Shown here piece by piece: positions 22,119 through 35,102 of a stretch of 64,000 nucleotides of DNA (its first letter is position 1; each line of letters starts with the position of its first letter). The position numbers and the translations under genes are program-made. Origin of the DNA: Saururus chinensis. Its lineage: Eukaryota; Streptophyta; Magnoliopsida; Piperales; Saururaceae. The notes beneath the pieces were generated by a model. It was not told the origin of the DNA and ran no database searches. It saw nothing but the letters and a program-made list of their open reading frames with translations. The DNA is taken from positions 20,718,995 through 20,782,994 of the forward strand of contig CP141142.1 in NCBI GenBank assembly GCA_035235625.1, given 5' to 3'.

Positions 22119-22592
22119 TCCTTCCCCTCTTAAAAGGAATTGTATCCCTGCAATTCTCCAAGGTCAATACTAAACAAGCTTGGCCCTGAAGGGCACAATC
22201 TCCCACTCTAGGGTTTCACATTAATCCCACTTGAGAGTCAACTTCCATTGCACACTCAAGCTAAAAGAATCACCACTAGGTAATATGTCTCTAGGTGCGC
22301 ATGTAAAAATAACTCTATGTTGATCCTAATACTCACATCCTATACCATGAGTATTTATGATGACACATAAGCAAATTTAACTATACACTAGCGCAACAAA
22401 TCTTAGAGCTATCTATTGACATAATGTGTCTTATACCTCAAGTGTCTGATTGTTTCTCCTTTGCTATTCCACAACCCTTCTAACATGCCCTCCTAAGGGG
22501 TGCTTCTTATCCAAAACCCATCAAACTCAACTAGATCAAAAACTTCCAGATAAATTTAGACTTGCAGTTAGAAAAATGGCTTTGATACCAAT
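22119..22592 (-). mobile_element. Very short noncoding internal domain between two F1 LTRs
   Basis: On the minus strand it begins after the 5' LTR end with the spacer AT and the primer site TGGTATCAAAGCC (22578-22590), and ends with AAGAGGGGAAGGA (22119-22131) before the 3' LTR. Only about 475 bases lie between the LTRs and no open frame is seen. The element therefore has everything needed in cis but no proteins, as in LARDs, though LARD interiors are usually several kb. Deletion of a formerly coding interior is the alternative. Confidence 0.75.
22578..22590 (-). promoter_or_regulatory. Primer-binding site of the F1 element
   Basis: TGGTATCAAAGCC on the minus strand, two bases from the 5' LTR end CTGGCA. 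One base differs from the common TGGTATCAGAGCC primer site. Confidence 0.8.
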
Positions 22593-25500
22593 TGCCAGTA
22601 CCTGAATATTTAAAACACCTTTTTAATAGTATGAAAAGTAAGTCACGAGGAAATTTTTTCTTTCTTAATGCAAAATAAACCATTCGATTAATATCCATGT
22701 CATGATAACTAGGGTTCACAAATAAGAATATCAAATCATATGATATTATTACATGTCTCAAAATCCATAACAATAGGCTATCCATTTAAGTACAAGTCCA
22801 TCATCAATCTGAAAAGAAAAACCAAGTGAGCTCTCATGCCAAAGATATAATTACTTACTAGAATTGTAGAAATGATGAACTACCTTCCACACTCATCAGT
22901 CATGTTCTCACTAATCCTCACTCAAAGACCTTGTAGCCAAACTAAATAACCAAACAACAATGGAACCTCTCAAGCTTTAGGACAAGAGTTTTCAAAAGAA
23001 CAAAATGATTTACTAATGTTTTTTGGATTAGACGAACATCACCAGATGTTAGTTGTCTACGTACTCATCAGACAACATTTCTAATGTTAGTTCCAACAAG
23101 AACAAATCCAAATGTAGTTCCACCTAGAAACTACAGTATCTTAAGAAGCATAACATAAGACACACAATGCTTAAGTATTTTCAACCATGCTACATTTTAT
23201 GCAAGTCATTTAATCATTCCACATGTTCTAATCAACAATTATAGAAATCTATGTAATTAATAATCTCACTACCCTTGTTCAATAATCAACAACCTTGTCT
23301 AATCCCATAGATAGACAAACACATCATATGTTAACTATAATGACACATGATACTAACCATCCTTCAATATTCTAACCCAACTCTAGGTTTAATAGAATGT
23401 AACTCTCTATGAAGGTTAAGACTACAATCGTAGTGTAAGGAAATAGGAACATAATATATGTCCACCCAGAGATAACTCCACTCACAAAGAAATTCTCATA
23501 TACCCAACTCCAACATTTGACTAAAACTGCTTAAACAATAGCTTGACCGAAATCCCTAAGGCTCTCACTAGCCTGCCATGAATCTGGAGAAGTGGATCTC
23601 AAGTGTGGTCATGGACACAGATTGGCGAGAAACACAAGCCTTCCATGATGCTCATGCATCTCAGCTTTTCGTCCGCACTATATGGTCCTATGAAGACCTA
23701 TGGGAAACCCACGGAAAAGACCTCTCTAGCCAATACCCAAATTGTCGTTGTTGTGAAGAAGGTATACAAGTGTCACAATCTCCACCTTCTTCAACTCTGG
23801 GAGAAATGTCCTCAATAACATAAATAATATAACCCATAGAAGCCTAAGGTCTTTATGACCATCAACTCCCCAAGGCTCAAAACTTAGAATTGATCAATTT
23901 TATCTAGTCGAGACTTCATCCATACCATTGGGTCCTCTTCACACTATGAATCAGCGCAATAAACAACTCATCCAATGAGTTGTGACTCAGAAATAATCTC
24001 AAACCCTATTAGTCTCCACGAGACTAGTATAAATTCTCATAACAATCCTCGGTTCATTAAGCAAGGTAAGTTTCTATGTCAGAGAGCCTTGCTCATTCCA
24101 TGAACAGGACCCAAACCCCATTGAATGCATCAGAGTAAGTAAACATAATTAGCATGCACTCACTCAAGTCCTAACAGATAACACTAACAAGAGTCATGCT
24201 TATTAGTCATAAACAGAGGCCCATTGCACTCATTTGTAGGGGTAGGGCTAAACAAATTCAAGCCTAGGGATGTAAATAACTCCTATGCATCATGCAAGTT
24301 ACGTATATACTATCATAGCAAATCGATGCACTAAGTTGTAAGCACATGTAATACACTACCTTCAACCCTATGAATGAAGGTTATTCCCCTTGTTTCCCAT
24401 CACACTGCAACCTATAAAGGTCTTCGTGTCACCTACTAGTCACACCCCTTCCCTTTAATGACATTTATGATTATTATTATTATAGTGTGCCCTAACTCTC
24501 CTTGGGCTAGGGTATCCGTTTCGAAGAAAATGGGATAGATTGCCCCTAAAGGCATTAGTGTAATTCTATCACCTAGGTTATGGTACTCCCCCTTTGGTCA
24601 TTCTGGTCACCTCAATGTCCTTCCATTGATTTTAAGCTATTGACCTCTCTACAGGCTATACTCTCAAACTGACTCATACTTCCATTCAAACGAATGTGGG
24701 TAGTCCACTTATATAGGTCTTTCTAACATTTTATTCAGGGCTTTCCCAAACTCTAGCGGTTCCATAATTAAGCTCAAGGGTACTCTTTGATGTCATGGAC
24801 TAGGGTAATTTTAGGCGTTTCACGGGATCATGAACCCCTTGAACCGACCCTAGTTCACTTAATGGTTCATAGGTAACCCTGAGGGAAAAATAGTCAATTA
24901 ACCCTTTACTCAGATTTTCCCCTCATGTGAATTTGTATAATTTGAAGGTACACACTCACCTGTCACTAGGATTTTTCCCAATTTTTAACTCCTCTCATAG
25001 GCCTTTGAACCAAAGCCCAAGTCAGGTAATTAAGTATTATACAACAATTCAACTAGAAGGGTAAAATGGTCATTTCAAAGCCTTTTAGATTCTTTGCATA
25101 AATGAAACTTGGTCAGAGCACTCACCTCTCCCTTCAAGTTGTTCCATAATTTTCTAATCATTTTTAGACAACTACACCCCTCTGCACCAGACTCGGTTCA
25201 GTACCCCTATTTCTCTTACCTGACCCAGTTCATAGGTTGTTTTCTTCCTTCAACCTAGAACAAAACACCCAGGAATAGACCACTACCCAATTGCTCTGTT
25301 CTTGGCTGGCTGTCCAAGGCCATTGGAAGCTATGATCATGTAAGGCCATCCATGAGAACCCACTCTTGCCACTGGAGACAATGAAGGGGTAAGTTCCACC
25401 ATCAACAATGGCCCCACTAATCAAACACAAGCCACCCTCCTTGTTTACACAGAGTTACGAAGATCTCTAACATTTCTGATTATCTTATTGCAAGGTTAAA

Positions 25501-26277
25501 TCTTTCTCCTTTGAAACTACCCAAAAGGAAAATTCAAATCAAAATTACCCATTTATGGTAGTTTTGAATCATGATTTACTAAATTCTTGAAGGCATGTAA
25601 GTGCAATTGATGCTAATATATAGAGATTCACACTAGTAACATACTTATGGATGTAAAGATTAAATGTTTATAAGTTCAAGATGATATCGGTTCACCAAAC
25701 TTGCAAACCAAACATGATTCAATAAACTTAAGTCATTGTTGTGTTACTAATTAAACATATACAATCATACCATCGCCTCTCGAAACTCCATTCCTTGTGC
25801 TTGCACCTCCCTGCCTTTGTCATTGGCCATGCTTGCTCCCATTGCTCGAAAAATCCATTTTATATGGTGGCTCATTTCTCTAAAGGCTAAAAGCTCCCCC
25901 CTCATAGAAGTCCTAATTAGCCATCTTTATAATAATCAGGATTAAAGTTCCTAATCCTTTTAGAAGTTAGGCCAAATAGGCTACCTAATTTGGATAGATT
26001 TTTAATATTTTCAATCACCCAAATTACCTAAGCCCCCAACATGCCTAAAACGACCAATTTGTGCATCTATTTTAGGTAAACAGGCTCTATGCAACATGTT
26101 CAAAATTGAACAGTCATATCTCCCTCAACCAAACTCCTATTCAAGCATTCCTAGTGGCTTTTTGAAGCTCTATCCATCTCTATTAAAGGCATTATTCTTA
26201 CAAGAAGTTCAAGGGGTCAAACACCCTATTTTTCATGTGGTCAGCTTCAAAAATTTAGAAAATTCCCGGATGTTACA
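22593..26277 (-). mobile_element. F1-family 5' LTR (copy c, 3685 bp)
   Basis: Minus-strand LTR from TGTAACATCC (26277) to CTGGCA (22593). It is collinear with the complete solo copy at 46793-50347 over its whole length. It drives the LARD-like element together with copy b. The open frame at 23578-23823 and its frameshifted neighbour read opposite to the LTR and are not supported as genes. The LTR directly abuts the G2 3' LTR on the right. Confidence 0.8.
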
Positions 26278-26594
26278 GTGTCCATTGATCGAATCCCTAG
26301 ACCAATCAATAGGAGATCAAAAAGAATAAAAAGAACTATAGTGTAGGCGATCGATTTCCCCATCTGGGCGATCGATTCGCTACATTGTGCCGATCACAAT
26401 GACTTTTGGCTGTCGATCGCCAATATGGGGCATCAATTGACCAAACAAAGTTACAGAAAAAATGTAATTTTTGACGTAAAATCAATGCAATCAATATTTA
26501 AATCATCATTATTCTTTATGAAATCAATTCTCAACTCTTAGTTATGAAAAACCCTATCAAAATCATGCATAAGTATGCAAAAACAACATCAAAA
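26278..26594 (-). mobile_element. Gypsy G2 3' LTR, distal segment
   Basis: Continuation of the LTR that starts at 41833, separated from it by the E3-family insertion at 26595-40883. It contains a paired GCGATCGATT module (26345-26380 and 26415-26440), the same kind found in E3 LTRs at a similar distance from the LTR start. The LTR is cut at 26278 next to F1 copy c. Confidence 0.55.
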
Positions 26595-28811
26595 TGTATA
26601 AGATCTTTAAATTTATTACCTTTTGATTTGTGTGAAATTGTTCGTTTCAATTTGTTTTGATGTTTTTGAGGCAATGGGTTAGTTTAATTACAAATTTCTT
26701 AAGGTTTAATTTTATTTCATTTTAGAATATTAGTGTTCCACCAAATTTATACCTATTTAAGGGCATTTTCTATTTTCCTTGATCAAAGAAGTGTGCTCCA
26801 CCGTTAGACCCATTCCGTATTGGATAGTGGGCTACTCTTTTTTGGTCGTCAACCGTTTATTGATTTGTCTAAGTAGTCTTGGGTGTGATTAAATTCATTT
26901 TTAAAGCTAAATGCGCACTTATAAGGCACTTAGGGCTTATTCACCTATTTTTTAGCTTAATAATTTATTTCTCAACCCACAAACCACTTATTATAAAAGG
27001 AAAAACACTAGTCATTCCGAAATAGGGAAGGGCTGAGATTAGGAAGGAGGCTAGGGCTCTACCCCCATTTCCCAAATGATAAACTCATCTTAAGGTAAGA
27101 TCTTTCCCTAATCATACCTTAATCCTTTCAATTTTTGTCTTAATCATCTCATCTTTCACTTCTCCTATTTGAATTCTTAGTTTCTTTTCATCAAGATTAT
27201 CTTTTTAATTCTGATTAAGAACCCAAATCTATGTGATTTTCATTTTTGACCTAAGTCTTGAATCTATCATTCCATGTCGATTTGAGTCTATTAGCTAGGT
27301 TTGGATTTGGACTAACCAAATGCCCTAATTTTTTGGTAGGATTTCTTGAGGTTGGAGTTCACTCAAGGGATTCACAAGTTGAATAGAGGTAAGGGGTTCA
27401 TTTGAAGTAGTTTTCTTACATGTAACACCATGATTTTGGATAAAATTAAGCTTTTGAAGCTTCTTGATGGATCAGGGTGATTCCTTAAAAATATGCGATT
27501 TAATGTTATTTTTGTATGTTTAAACATTATAAATCTTAGATCTATCATGTTTTAGGCTTAGGTAATAATTATATGATCTTTCATGATGTTTTGGGAATTT
27601 ATATATAAATTCAAAATGATTTTGGTTCAATTTTTGAGAGGAAGAAGAAGAACAATAAAAGTGAATTGTTCTAACTGTTCAAATAGGCTAATACGTCATT
27701 CGAACGTCCATATAGAAAATTTGATTTTGTGTGTTGCCATTTGAATGGCCTGAATGGGCATGGCTATACAATAATTTTTGGTACATGTGTATTTTATTGA
27801 TTTTTTATCATTCCTTTATTCTTTCTCATGATTTTAGTATATTATGACCATGCTGAGTTAGGATTACTTACACTTGTCATAGTAATTTCATATGAGCTTG
27901 ATATATGTGTTTTAGCTTAATTATAGAGATGGCTATATATGTTTAAGCTTAGTATAATGTTCTACTAGATTTAAATTGGTATTTCAGCTATTTCTTCTTC
28001 TTTACTTCATGACTCCAACAACTTATGATCATGAGAGGATATGAATGCTTGCACATGTCATTTAATTACAAGTGAGTAATGTTTCAATTGTTTTTAGCTC
28101 AATTAAGAACATATCCATAAATGTATCTCTTGCCCATGCTTACATGTTTTTTATTTGTCACAAATGGATCATGTTTCATTCATTTACGACTAATTAGAGT
28201 ATGTCCATTAAACATTGCTCATGTATGTATCATGTTGCATGCATCATGAAAGGGATTTTGTTGAGTCATAATTAACTACATTTAGTCATACGTTTTTTTG
28301 AGGATGGATTTTATCCCTGTGTAAGAAGAGTAGAATGTTATAATAAGTTAAATTGATGAGTCTTTATGGACCTAAGAATCCATGCTGGTTTGTCTATGTA
28401 GACTAGCTTACTAGGGGTAATTCCCTATTAGGGATTTACCCAAACTACTCTATTTTCCTTTCTAGGAATTCAGACTTCCTTTTAGGATTTTCAGGGTGAG
28501 CATGTCTACTTGTGATTCAACCAGAATAAGGAGGATTGTTTTCTCCATTGTGAGGCATTCATTGGATTATTTATACATGTGTATGAATTGCAATGCTCAT
28601 TTCTACAAGTTGTGTAGAGACAATGATGCTTATGTTTACACAAGATGCATACAGAATGGTTATACTTGAACATGTAGGATAAAATATGGTTTGATACACT
28701 TGATTATGCAGGGTGAATGTGAATATTAATACTTGATTCATGCAGGATAGGAATGAACCATGAAACTTAAATGTTTGCATAAGTTGTGCATGTTGTTAAG
28801 AAATATGAATA
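26595..28811 (+). mobile_element. E3-family LTR copy 2, segment 1
   Basis: Starts TGTATAAGATC and follows E3 copy 1: CTTATTATAAAAGG at the same distance, then CCCATTTCCC...TTAAGGTAAGA, then a degenerate paired module TTCAAATAGG / ATTCGAACG (27675-27715). CAAAA flanks both the start (26590-26594) and the end (40882-40886), the latter overlapping the terminal CA. It is interrupted at 28811 by solo LTR E4. Confidence 0.7.
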
Positions 28812-29063
28812 TGTAATATCCCTAATTTTTCTATAATTTTTCTGCATTTTTCTGCATTTTTTTGCAATTTATGCAATGTTCTATCGTTTCTGGTCATAAT
28901 TTCGAGAAAAAAATTTACACTTCGGCGTATTTGTATTATTCGTTACCGTAAGAGTCGAAAGTGGTGTTTCGTCACAGGTCATGGGCCTTGACGCATTACA
29001 GAAATTTTCAGCGCGAAAACGAACGGGAGGTGTGAGAACAAAAGCAGAAAGAAAGAAAGGGAA

Positions 29064-29105
29064 TTAGAAAATAATAATAATAATAAGAAGAAGAAGAAGA
29101 AGAAA
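29064..29105 (+). repeat. TAA/GAA microsatellite
   Basis: Consecutive AAT units followed by GAA units. It produces Ser/Tyr runs in the minus-strand frame. Confidence 0.85.
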
Positions 29106-29474
29106 AAACGGAACGGGCGCACCTCAGCATGCCCGACCCTGCTTTGTGAATAGTGGGGGGCTTCACTGGGTGAGGCTGGAAGCGCCGCTGGCTTCTGCCC
29201 GACCGACCACGGCCTGGCGACGCCGCTGTCGCCTCCCTGGCCTGCCCAGCCGGCAACCGCTGCCCCTCTTCCTCTTTCCCGTTTTCGGCCCAGTGACTAT
29301 TTTGAGAGGTTTTCACCGGATCCGCCATCGTCTTTGCCTGCATGGACACCACCCCGCCACCACAGCTCCGCCCCGGCCACGGTGACCTCCAGCAACTTCC
29401 GTCCCGGCCTCCCTGCCCCTGCTTCACCGTCGTGAGGTAAAAACCACCCCGCCTCTGTTTTTTGATTTTTTGTT

Positions 29475-29925
29475 CACTGCAACCTGCGGCTGTGCCGCTG
29501 GTCGCCGGCTGCCACCACCGGGCCTCTGGCACTCTTCCAGCCCGGCAATGACAAGACCACCTCCCCCCAAACTGGACCGCTGTCTCCCCAGCCAGCCACC
29601 TCTTCTTCAGCTGTTTTCCGATTAGATGGGCAATGTTTTGTTCTGTTGTTGGGTGTTGCGGCTGCCGGCTGTGCTGCCGGTGCCCGGCCACGGCGACTGG
29701 CCTTTGGCCATCCCCCCAGCCCGGCAACAGCAAGGCCACCACGTCGGCCGCCGCCTTTGCTGCCACCTCCCTCAACCGCCCTCTGTCTTATTCCAGGATC
29801 AAAAATCCCTCTTTTTTCCCATTTCTTTGCGTTGTGAAGCACGGCTGTGCCGTTGAGCCCCGGCCATTGGCCTTCTCCCAGACCAGCAACGGCAAGGCCG
29901 TTGCCTTGGATTGAACCGCTACCAT
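29475..29925 (+). repeat. Three diverged GC-rich tandem subrepeats
   Basis: Units of about 170-185 bases beginning near 29480, 29655 and 29840. Each has GCGGCTGTGC-like text, then CCGGC, GGCC, CAGC(C)CGGCAA and CAAGGCC, then an AACCGC-type junction. An earlier relative lies near 29190. GC content is far above the rest of the window. Confidence 0.6.
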
Positions 29926-32400
29926 CCCGATCTTTCACCCATTCTTCCGCCCTTTTCTAGTTCATACAAAATATTTATTTATTTATTTTTGTTGTTTTTC
30001 TGTGCTGAGTTATCAGAGGAGCTCAGCTCACCTCACTTGCTCCATCTCAAGCCGACGATGGCAAGGTGTCGAGGTTTGGCCCCGCTTGCCTCAATCTTTT
30101 CCGATTCCTTTGTTTGGCCGACCTACATCAAAGTATAGTTTTCAATCGTGACATTCATTTTTTGCTATCGGATGTCAGATGACATCGAGTTGATGTCCAT
30201 TTGACTTGCCACAATCCGGCGATTGCCAGGTCCTGTCTTCTCCCAAGTCTAGCCCCCGGCCATGTCGGGCCGTTCGTAGCTCGGCAAGACGTGTTTGCTA
30301 CCCCAATTTAGGGCATTGTCGCCCTACCTAAATCGGGTCTTGGGTCTCTTCAATTTTCTGATTGTTTGTTCTGTTGCAGACAACTGCAGATGTTGGCTTT
30401 ACCCAATAATGGAAAGGGGTCACCTCTCCCGACCTCCTCTGCACGTCTTCTGCACACACCAGATGCCCCTAAACTTTGGGGTACATATCTGATTGCTGCT
30501 AATGGGCCCCACTCCAACCCTAGCCAACATGCCCAACTTGGGATTTCGTGAACTTGGGCTACATGTCCAACCAACATGGGCTTTGCCCCGGCCCAGTGAC
30601 GGCTAGGGCCAGCACTTTTGGCCTGAATTTACCTTTGCATCCCACTTTTGTTACGCATGATCCAAAACCTACGGGAAAGAGTTCCCGAATTTTGATTCTT
30701 CCAAAGGGAAGTAAAATTGTCAGTCGTTAGACTCAGTCCATTGAACGCTTGACCGATGTCGTGGCCATATCCTCCACTGTAAGCCGTGCTTGATGCACGA
30801 TTGTCCTTACAGTGAGTTGGTTGTGAGTAGCGTTTAGAAATGGTTCCGCATTGTCGGCCTCTTACGCTAGGCCTTAGTGCCTCCACGTATGTTTAGGAAC
30901 GTCTCCACCACTAGGCAATATGGACGTTAAAGCCCTCCACCACCTTGTGAGACTTCAATGATGCGGAATTGTTACCGCTGGATGTAGTATGCTATCCATT
31001 TTAATGTTTTGTGGCCAACGAAGTGTTTTAAACCGTTGGTCGACCTCCAATCAGTTAGCCTCCATTATGTGGTCACTTTTGCCATTTCTAATGGCACGAC
31101 CTTGTGTTCGGCCGCCTTAGTGCATCCAAACCTTTGGCTTCGAGTGAAATCAATCTAACTTTATCAAGATTAATTCCAGCACCTTTGAAAATCTTCGGGA
31201 TATAACAACTCTCTCAGTGCGATGCTTTTGGCCACCTAGTCCGCTATCGACGCTACCACCATCATTTGCTCGCCATCAAACTCCTGTGGATTACGAGGTA
31301 GGGGACCTTGAACTCATAATTTCATTATAGCATGCTTTGATTTTGTAGTAGCATGCTAGGAGTTAATAATTTAATGTTTTGAATTATGCCGATTATAAAA
31401 GCATGTTGTATGTATGTGTATTATGTGCGTATGTTAGTGAATACTAAGGGCACGTAGTAAGTTGCTATGAAGCTTATGTATGTGACCAGAGTGTGTGATT
31501 TTTGTTGTGGATTGATAGTATACGATCGATGGGCACGAGTAGAAGTATTTGATAGTAAGTTTGGCTAAGGGGTACTTCGTAAGTTATAACGTGGAAACCG
31601 TGATTGTATGTTGGGCAAGGAAAGATAAGATTGAAAGACAAACACTGGATTTGATGAGATTAGAGAATTTGTTCAGTTTGAGTCGGACGGCACATTCGAG
31701 CGACAAGTAGGAGACGTGGGGGATGCAAGGAATTGAAGACTTAAGATTTGGAGCGCTTTTAGGGGATTGTGAGTTAGTAAGAGGTAATGGCATAATTATA
31801 CATGCATAATGTATGTAATATGAATGGTAATGAAAGAATAATATGTATGGAATTAGTAAGGGTTTGATGATGGGACTTAGGTTTAAGGGTTTTACTCGAG
31901 CAGTTCAAGAAAGACAGTTTGGTTTTTAGGCGAATGGTGTAAGATGTAAGACTATAAGTATTTGATGGTAAGAGTGTGAGTATGGAATTCGAGTTCGACG
32001 AGTAAGACTGTGCAGAGATTGGTAAGGTTGTAAGTGTAAGAGTGGGGGATGAGTTAAGTAAAGAAATTCTACCTTTGTGGATTGGAACTTCGGAACAGGC
32101 GTATTTCCAGCCTGGTTGGCTGAAGAATGGAAGATAGTAGTCATTTCAAGCATAATTGTGCATGCATAAGTTATCTAATATAAACTTGAATGGTAATTAA
32201 CCCTAATTGATAACATTGTGAGCTTGAGACTGAGGGTTTCGATGGATTAAGTTTCATTTTGTGCCAGTTGATAAGTAATTGATTGAGCATCCTTCCTAGT
32301 CTAACCATGGTGTCATCCTGCGGGATTTAGTCTTGATGTTGTATTTCGGCCCAGACGTTTGATGCTCTGTTGAGAGTGCTGTCAGTTTCTGCCCTTTGTG

Positions 32401-32522
32401 GGCTCTGTATGTTTTCTGCCTACATATGGCACTGTATGTTCTGCCTAAGAGCGGCACTGTAAGATTCCTGCCCAAGAGTGGCACTGTATGTTTTCCGCCC
32501 TTAGTTGGCACTGTATGGCCCC
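32401..32522 (+). repeat. 27-base tandem repeat in E4
   Basis: Units at 32401, 32428, 32453, 32480 and 32507 (partial), each GGCACTGTATGTTTTCTGCC-like and 25-27 bases long. A more diverged unit precedes at about 32377. Confidence 0.8.
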
Positions 32523-32794
32523 AAAGAGTAGGCATTTGTGCCCTCAGGTAAGTAGTATCATAGATCTACTCTTACCTGTTTGATCCTGTACGCCATGAGC
32601 ATAGGTGTGCCTTGCCTTCGGAAAAGTCCATGGTGTCTAGTTGCTCCCCGAAGGTTAAGGTGACGCCCCAGTAGCATTCCATTCCTTTCTGACATTGGAG
32701 CTTATTAAAAGTAATGAGGTTCAGTTGTCGGTAGTATGTGTACGATAGTAAAAGTAAGTTATGTGTTTCACATTCTGGGTAAGTTGTACGTGCA

Positions 32795-33030
32795 AGATTT
32801 AGAGTAAGTGTAAGCATAAGCGTAAGTGTAAGTGTAAGCTTCTATGGGAGATGTAAGAGTACATTTATGTGTAAGAGTAAGATTGTACGAGTAAGGTCGT
32901 ACAAGTGTGTTTGTACGAATAAGGTCATACGAGTATGTGTATGTTGTAAGTGTAAGCGTACGTTTGTACAAGTAAGCTGATAAGATTGATTCAGAGTGTA
33001 AGTGTAAGAATATGAGTAAGTGTAAGTTCG
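32795..33030 (+). repeat. TGTAAG/GTACGAG hexamer-type array
   Basis: Irregular array of GTAAGT, GTAAGC, GTACGAGTAAG and related hexamers. It accounts for the Tyr/Thr/Leu-rich minus-strand frames at 32768-33060. Confidence 0.75.
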
Positions 33031-33186
33031 ATTTGTACGATGATTTGTATGTGTGGCCATATTTATACTTCTTATTCTATTTGCTTCATGTGTGATTGCA
33101 TGGAAGCATCTATATATGAACTTACAGAGTTCATTGATTTATATTTTTCCCCAACTGGGTATTTTCCTACTGAGTATGAAAATACT

Positions 33187-34620
33187 TGATAAGTATGAAA
33201 TATATATCTATTTTATATGTCTTTTTATCTTATTTGCTAGTATAGATTAGGTTAATTTAGAGTTAGTTATAATTTATTTAGATTAAGATAGATATTAGTA
33301 TTTTAGTTTAATTATTAATAATTTTGTAGTTATTAGTAGTTTAGATATGTATTTAAATCAAGTTGGAATTTTAATTATATTCTACATGTCTAAAGTATGA
33401 TATTTTATGTTTTGTAGGTAAAGTGCGCTTATTGAGGTACTAGGACGATGTTTGGAATAATTCAAAATAGTTTTGACATGCTTTAAAGTGATTTTGACAA
33501 CTTTTTGGAGTTTTAAACATGTTAGAAATTAATATGGACATGAAGAAACGCTTAATGAACAGGAAATTGGACTGTCCAGAAAAATTGTCCAAAATGCAGA
33601 AACAGTGTATCCGTTTGAACGGGGCATTTGAAGTATCAAACTGGATAACGTGAATTTAGACAAAAATACAGTATAAGCATTCAAACTGGCCTGCAGGGCG
33701 TTCGAACGGGATAACACACAGTTTCCTAGTTTTAGCCAATTTTCAATACTATTTCATATTGGACTTCTTTCTACGGCTCTGATGCCTATATAAAGACATA
33801 TTGGACTTGAAATTAGGGGATTCCAGTAGATTTTCTAAAGAGAAAAAGGAAGAAGAAGATGGAAGAGAACTCAAAGCTGTTAATAGAGATTCAAGTGCTT
33901 TCTTCTACAATGGAAGGCTAGATTTTTCTTTTACTTAGGAGTTGATGAAGCTATAGATAAGTTTCAGTTTTTTTTCTTTTTAATTTAGATCTCAGTTGTG
34001 AATGATGACAATTGTATGATAAGGATTTTCTTTTTAATGGAAGAGCTTTTAATGTTTATTCAAGTCTATGTTGATTTATTGTCTTGTAGATGATAGATTG
34101 ATATGGTTTTGATATTTACATCAAGTCTAATTTATGTGATTTAGATGAGATGGTCATACAATAGTTTAAATGTTCAAATAATTAATGACTTGGATGAGTT
34201 ATACTAAGATTAGACGGGTCATGCCTATAGCTAGTTTAGTGTAGATGATCCGTGCCATTGTCGAAGATAGTTCATGCCATGGAATTTAATTAATGATTCT
34301 TTCTGAAGTAATTTTAGCTTGTAGCTGAGAATACTTGTTCATATTTACACTAGATTTAGATTAAAAGTTAAGGAATTGTTATGGTTCTATAGTGGATTCC
34401 ATTTCCTAAGTAATTTTCATCATATTAATCTCTTGTTTTTAAACTAGTTGATTTCCTTCCTTTACTTAATTAAAGTTTAAGTTTGCTTTAGTTTTCAATC
34501 AGCAAATTCCTCTTTAGATTTAGTGATAATCCATCCATCCCTGAGGTTCGACAACCCTTAAATACTTATCCTAGTACAATTACCTTGTACACTTGCAAAG
34601 GGTTTAATTATAAACAATCA
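33187..34620 (+). mobile_element. Solo LTR, family S copy B (1434 bp)
   Basis: Starts TGATAAGTATGAAAT and ends TTATAAACAATCA, flanked by exact ATACT duplications (33182-33186, 34621-34625). It matches copy A (11987-13394) along its length in opposite orientation. A TATA box TATATAAA at 33787-33794 is preceded by the paired module TTTGAACGG (33613) and GTTCGAACGG (33699). No coding region. It is inserted in E4. Confidence 0.92.
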
Positions 34621-35102
34621 ATACTCACCCCATCTTTTTAGCCCCTTCGACTGGAGGCTTTTGCAGGTCAATTGTTAGCTGTTGAGATTGGACTTTTCCC
34701 ATGGTGGACAATTCTTCCTCGACATGGAGTGCAGTGAAATCGCGGTGAGGTTATGTGGAGTTTGGTGCTACAATTTCATGTGTTTGTTTAAGGTGAGAGA
34801 AATGTATTATATACTAGACTTGTGCATGTATGTACAAATAATTTTTAGACTGTGAAAGAACTTGTACTTAGAGATGCCTGGGAGGTTTTTTTTTTAAACC
34901 ATAGCCATGGTAAGTTTTAATTGCATGCTTTTGTTTTAGGTCACACCTGAGAACGTTTGTTTGTTTTAAGATGATTTAATTTATGAAAGTTATTTTCACA
35001 CGTTTGGAATTTTGTTAATTTATTTGATTTACCTCTGTGTTTTGAAAATAGAATTTTAGTAAAATTTTAAAGTAAATGTGTGGAAAAATGTCAGGCATGA
35101 CA
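34621..35102 (+). mobile_element. Solo LTR E4, 3' segment
   Basis: Continuation of E4 after solo LTR S-B, ending ATGTCAGGCATGACA at 35102 and followed by the GAATA duplication. AT-rich, no open frame of interest. Confidence 0.75.

Larger units (their letters stand above)
28812..33186 (+). mobile_element. Solo LTR E4, segment 1 (GC-rich, 4.85 kb without its insertion)
   Basis: Starts TGTAATATCCC at 28812; the LTR ends GGCATGACA at 35102. Exact GAATA duplications flank it (28807-28811, 35103-35107). It contains a TAA/GAA microsatellite (29064-29105), a GC-rich core (about 29110-29920), a 27-base tandem repeat (32401-32520) and a TGTAAG hexamer array (32795-33030). No gag, pol, primer site or polypurine tract is attached. 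Open frames up to 255 codons in the GC-rich core are low complexity and not recognised. Confidence 0.82.

Noticed and set aside
23578..23823. 81-codon open frame in F1 copy c
   Set aside because: It reads opposite to the LTR and is not open in F1 copy d at the matching place.
29008..29938. Long minus-strand open frames of 255 and 154 codons
   Set aside because: They lie in the GC-rich subrepeats of a TSD-flanked LTR, have low complexity and run through a microsatellite; stops are rare there because of high GC.
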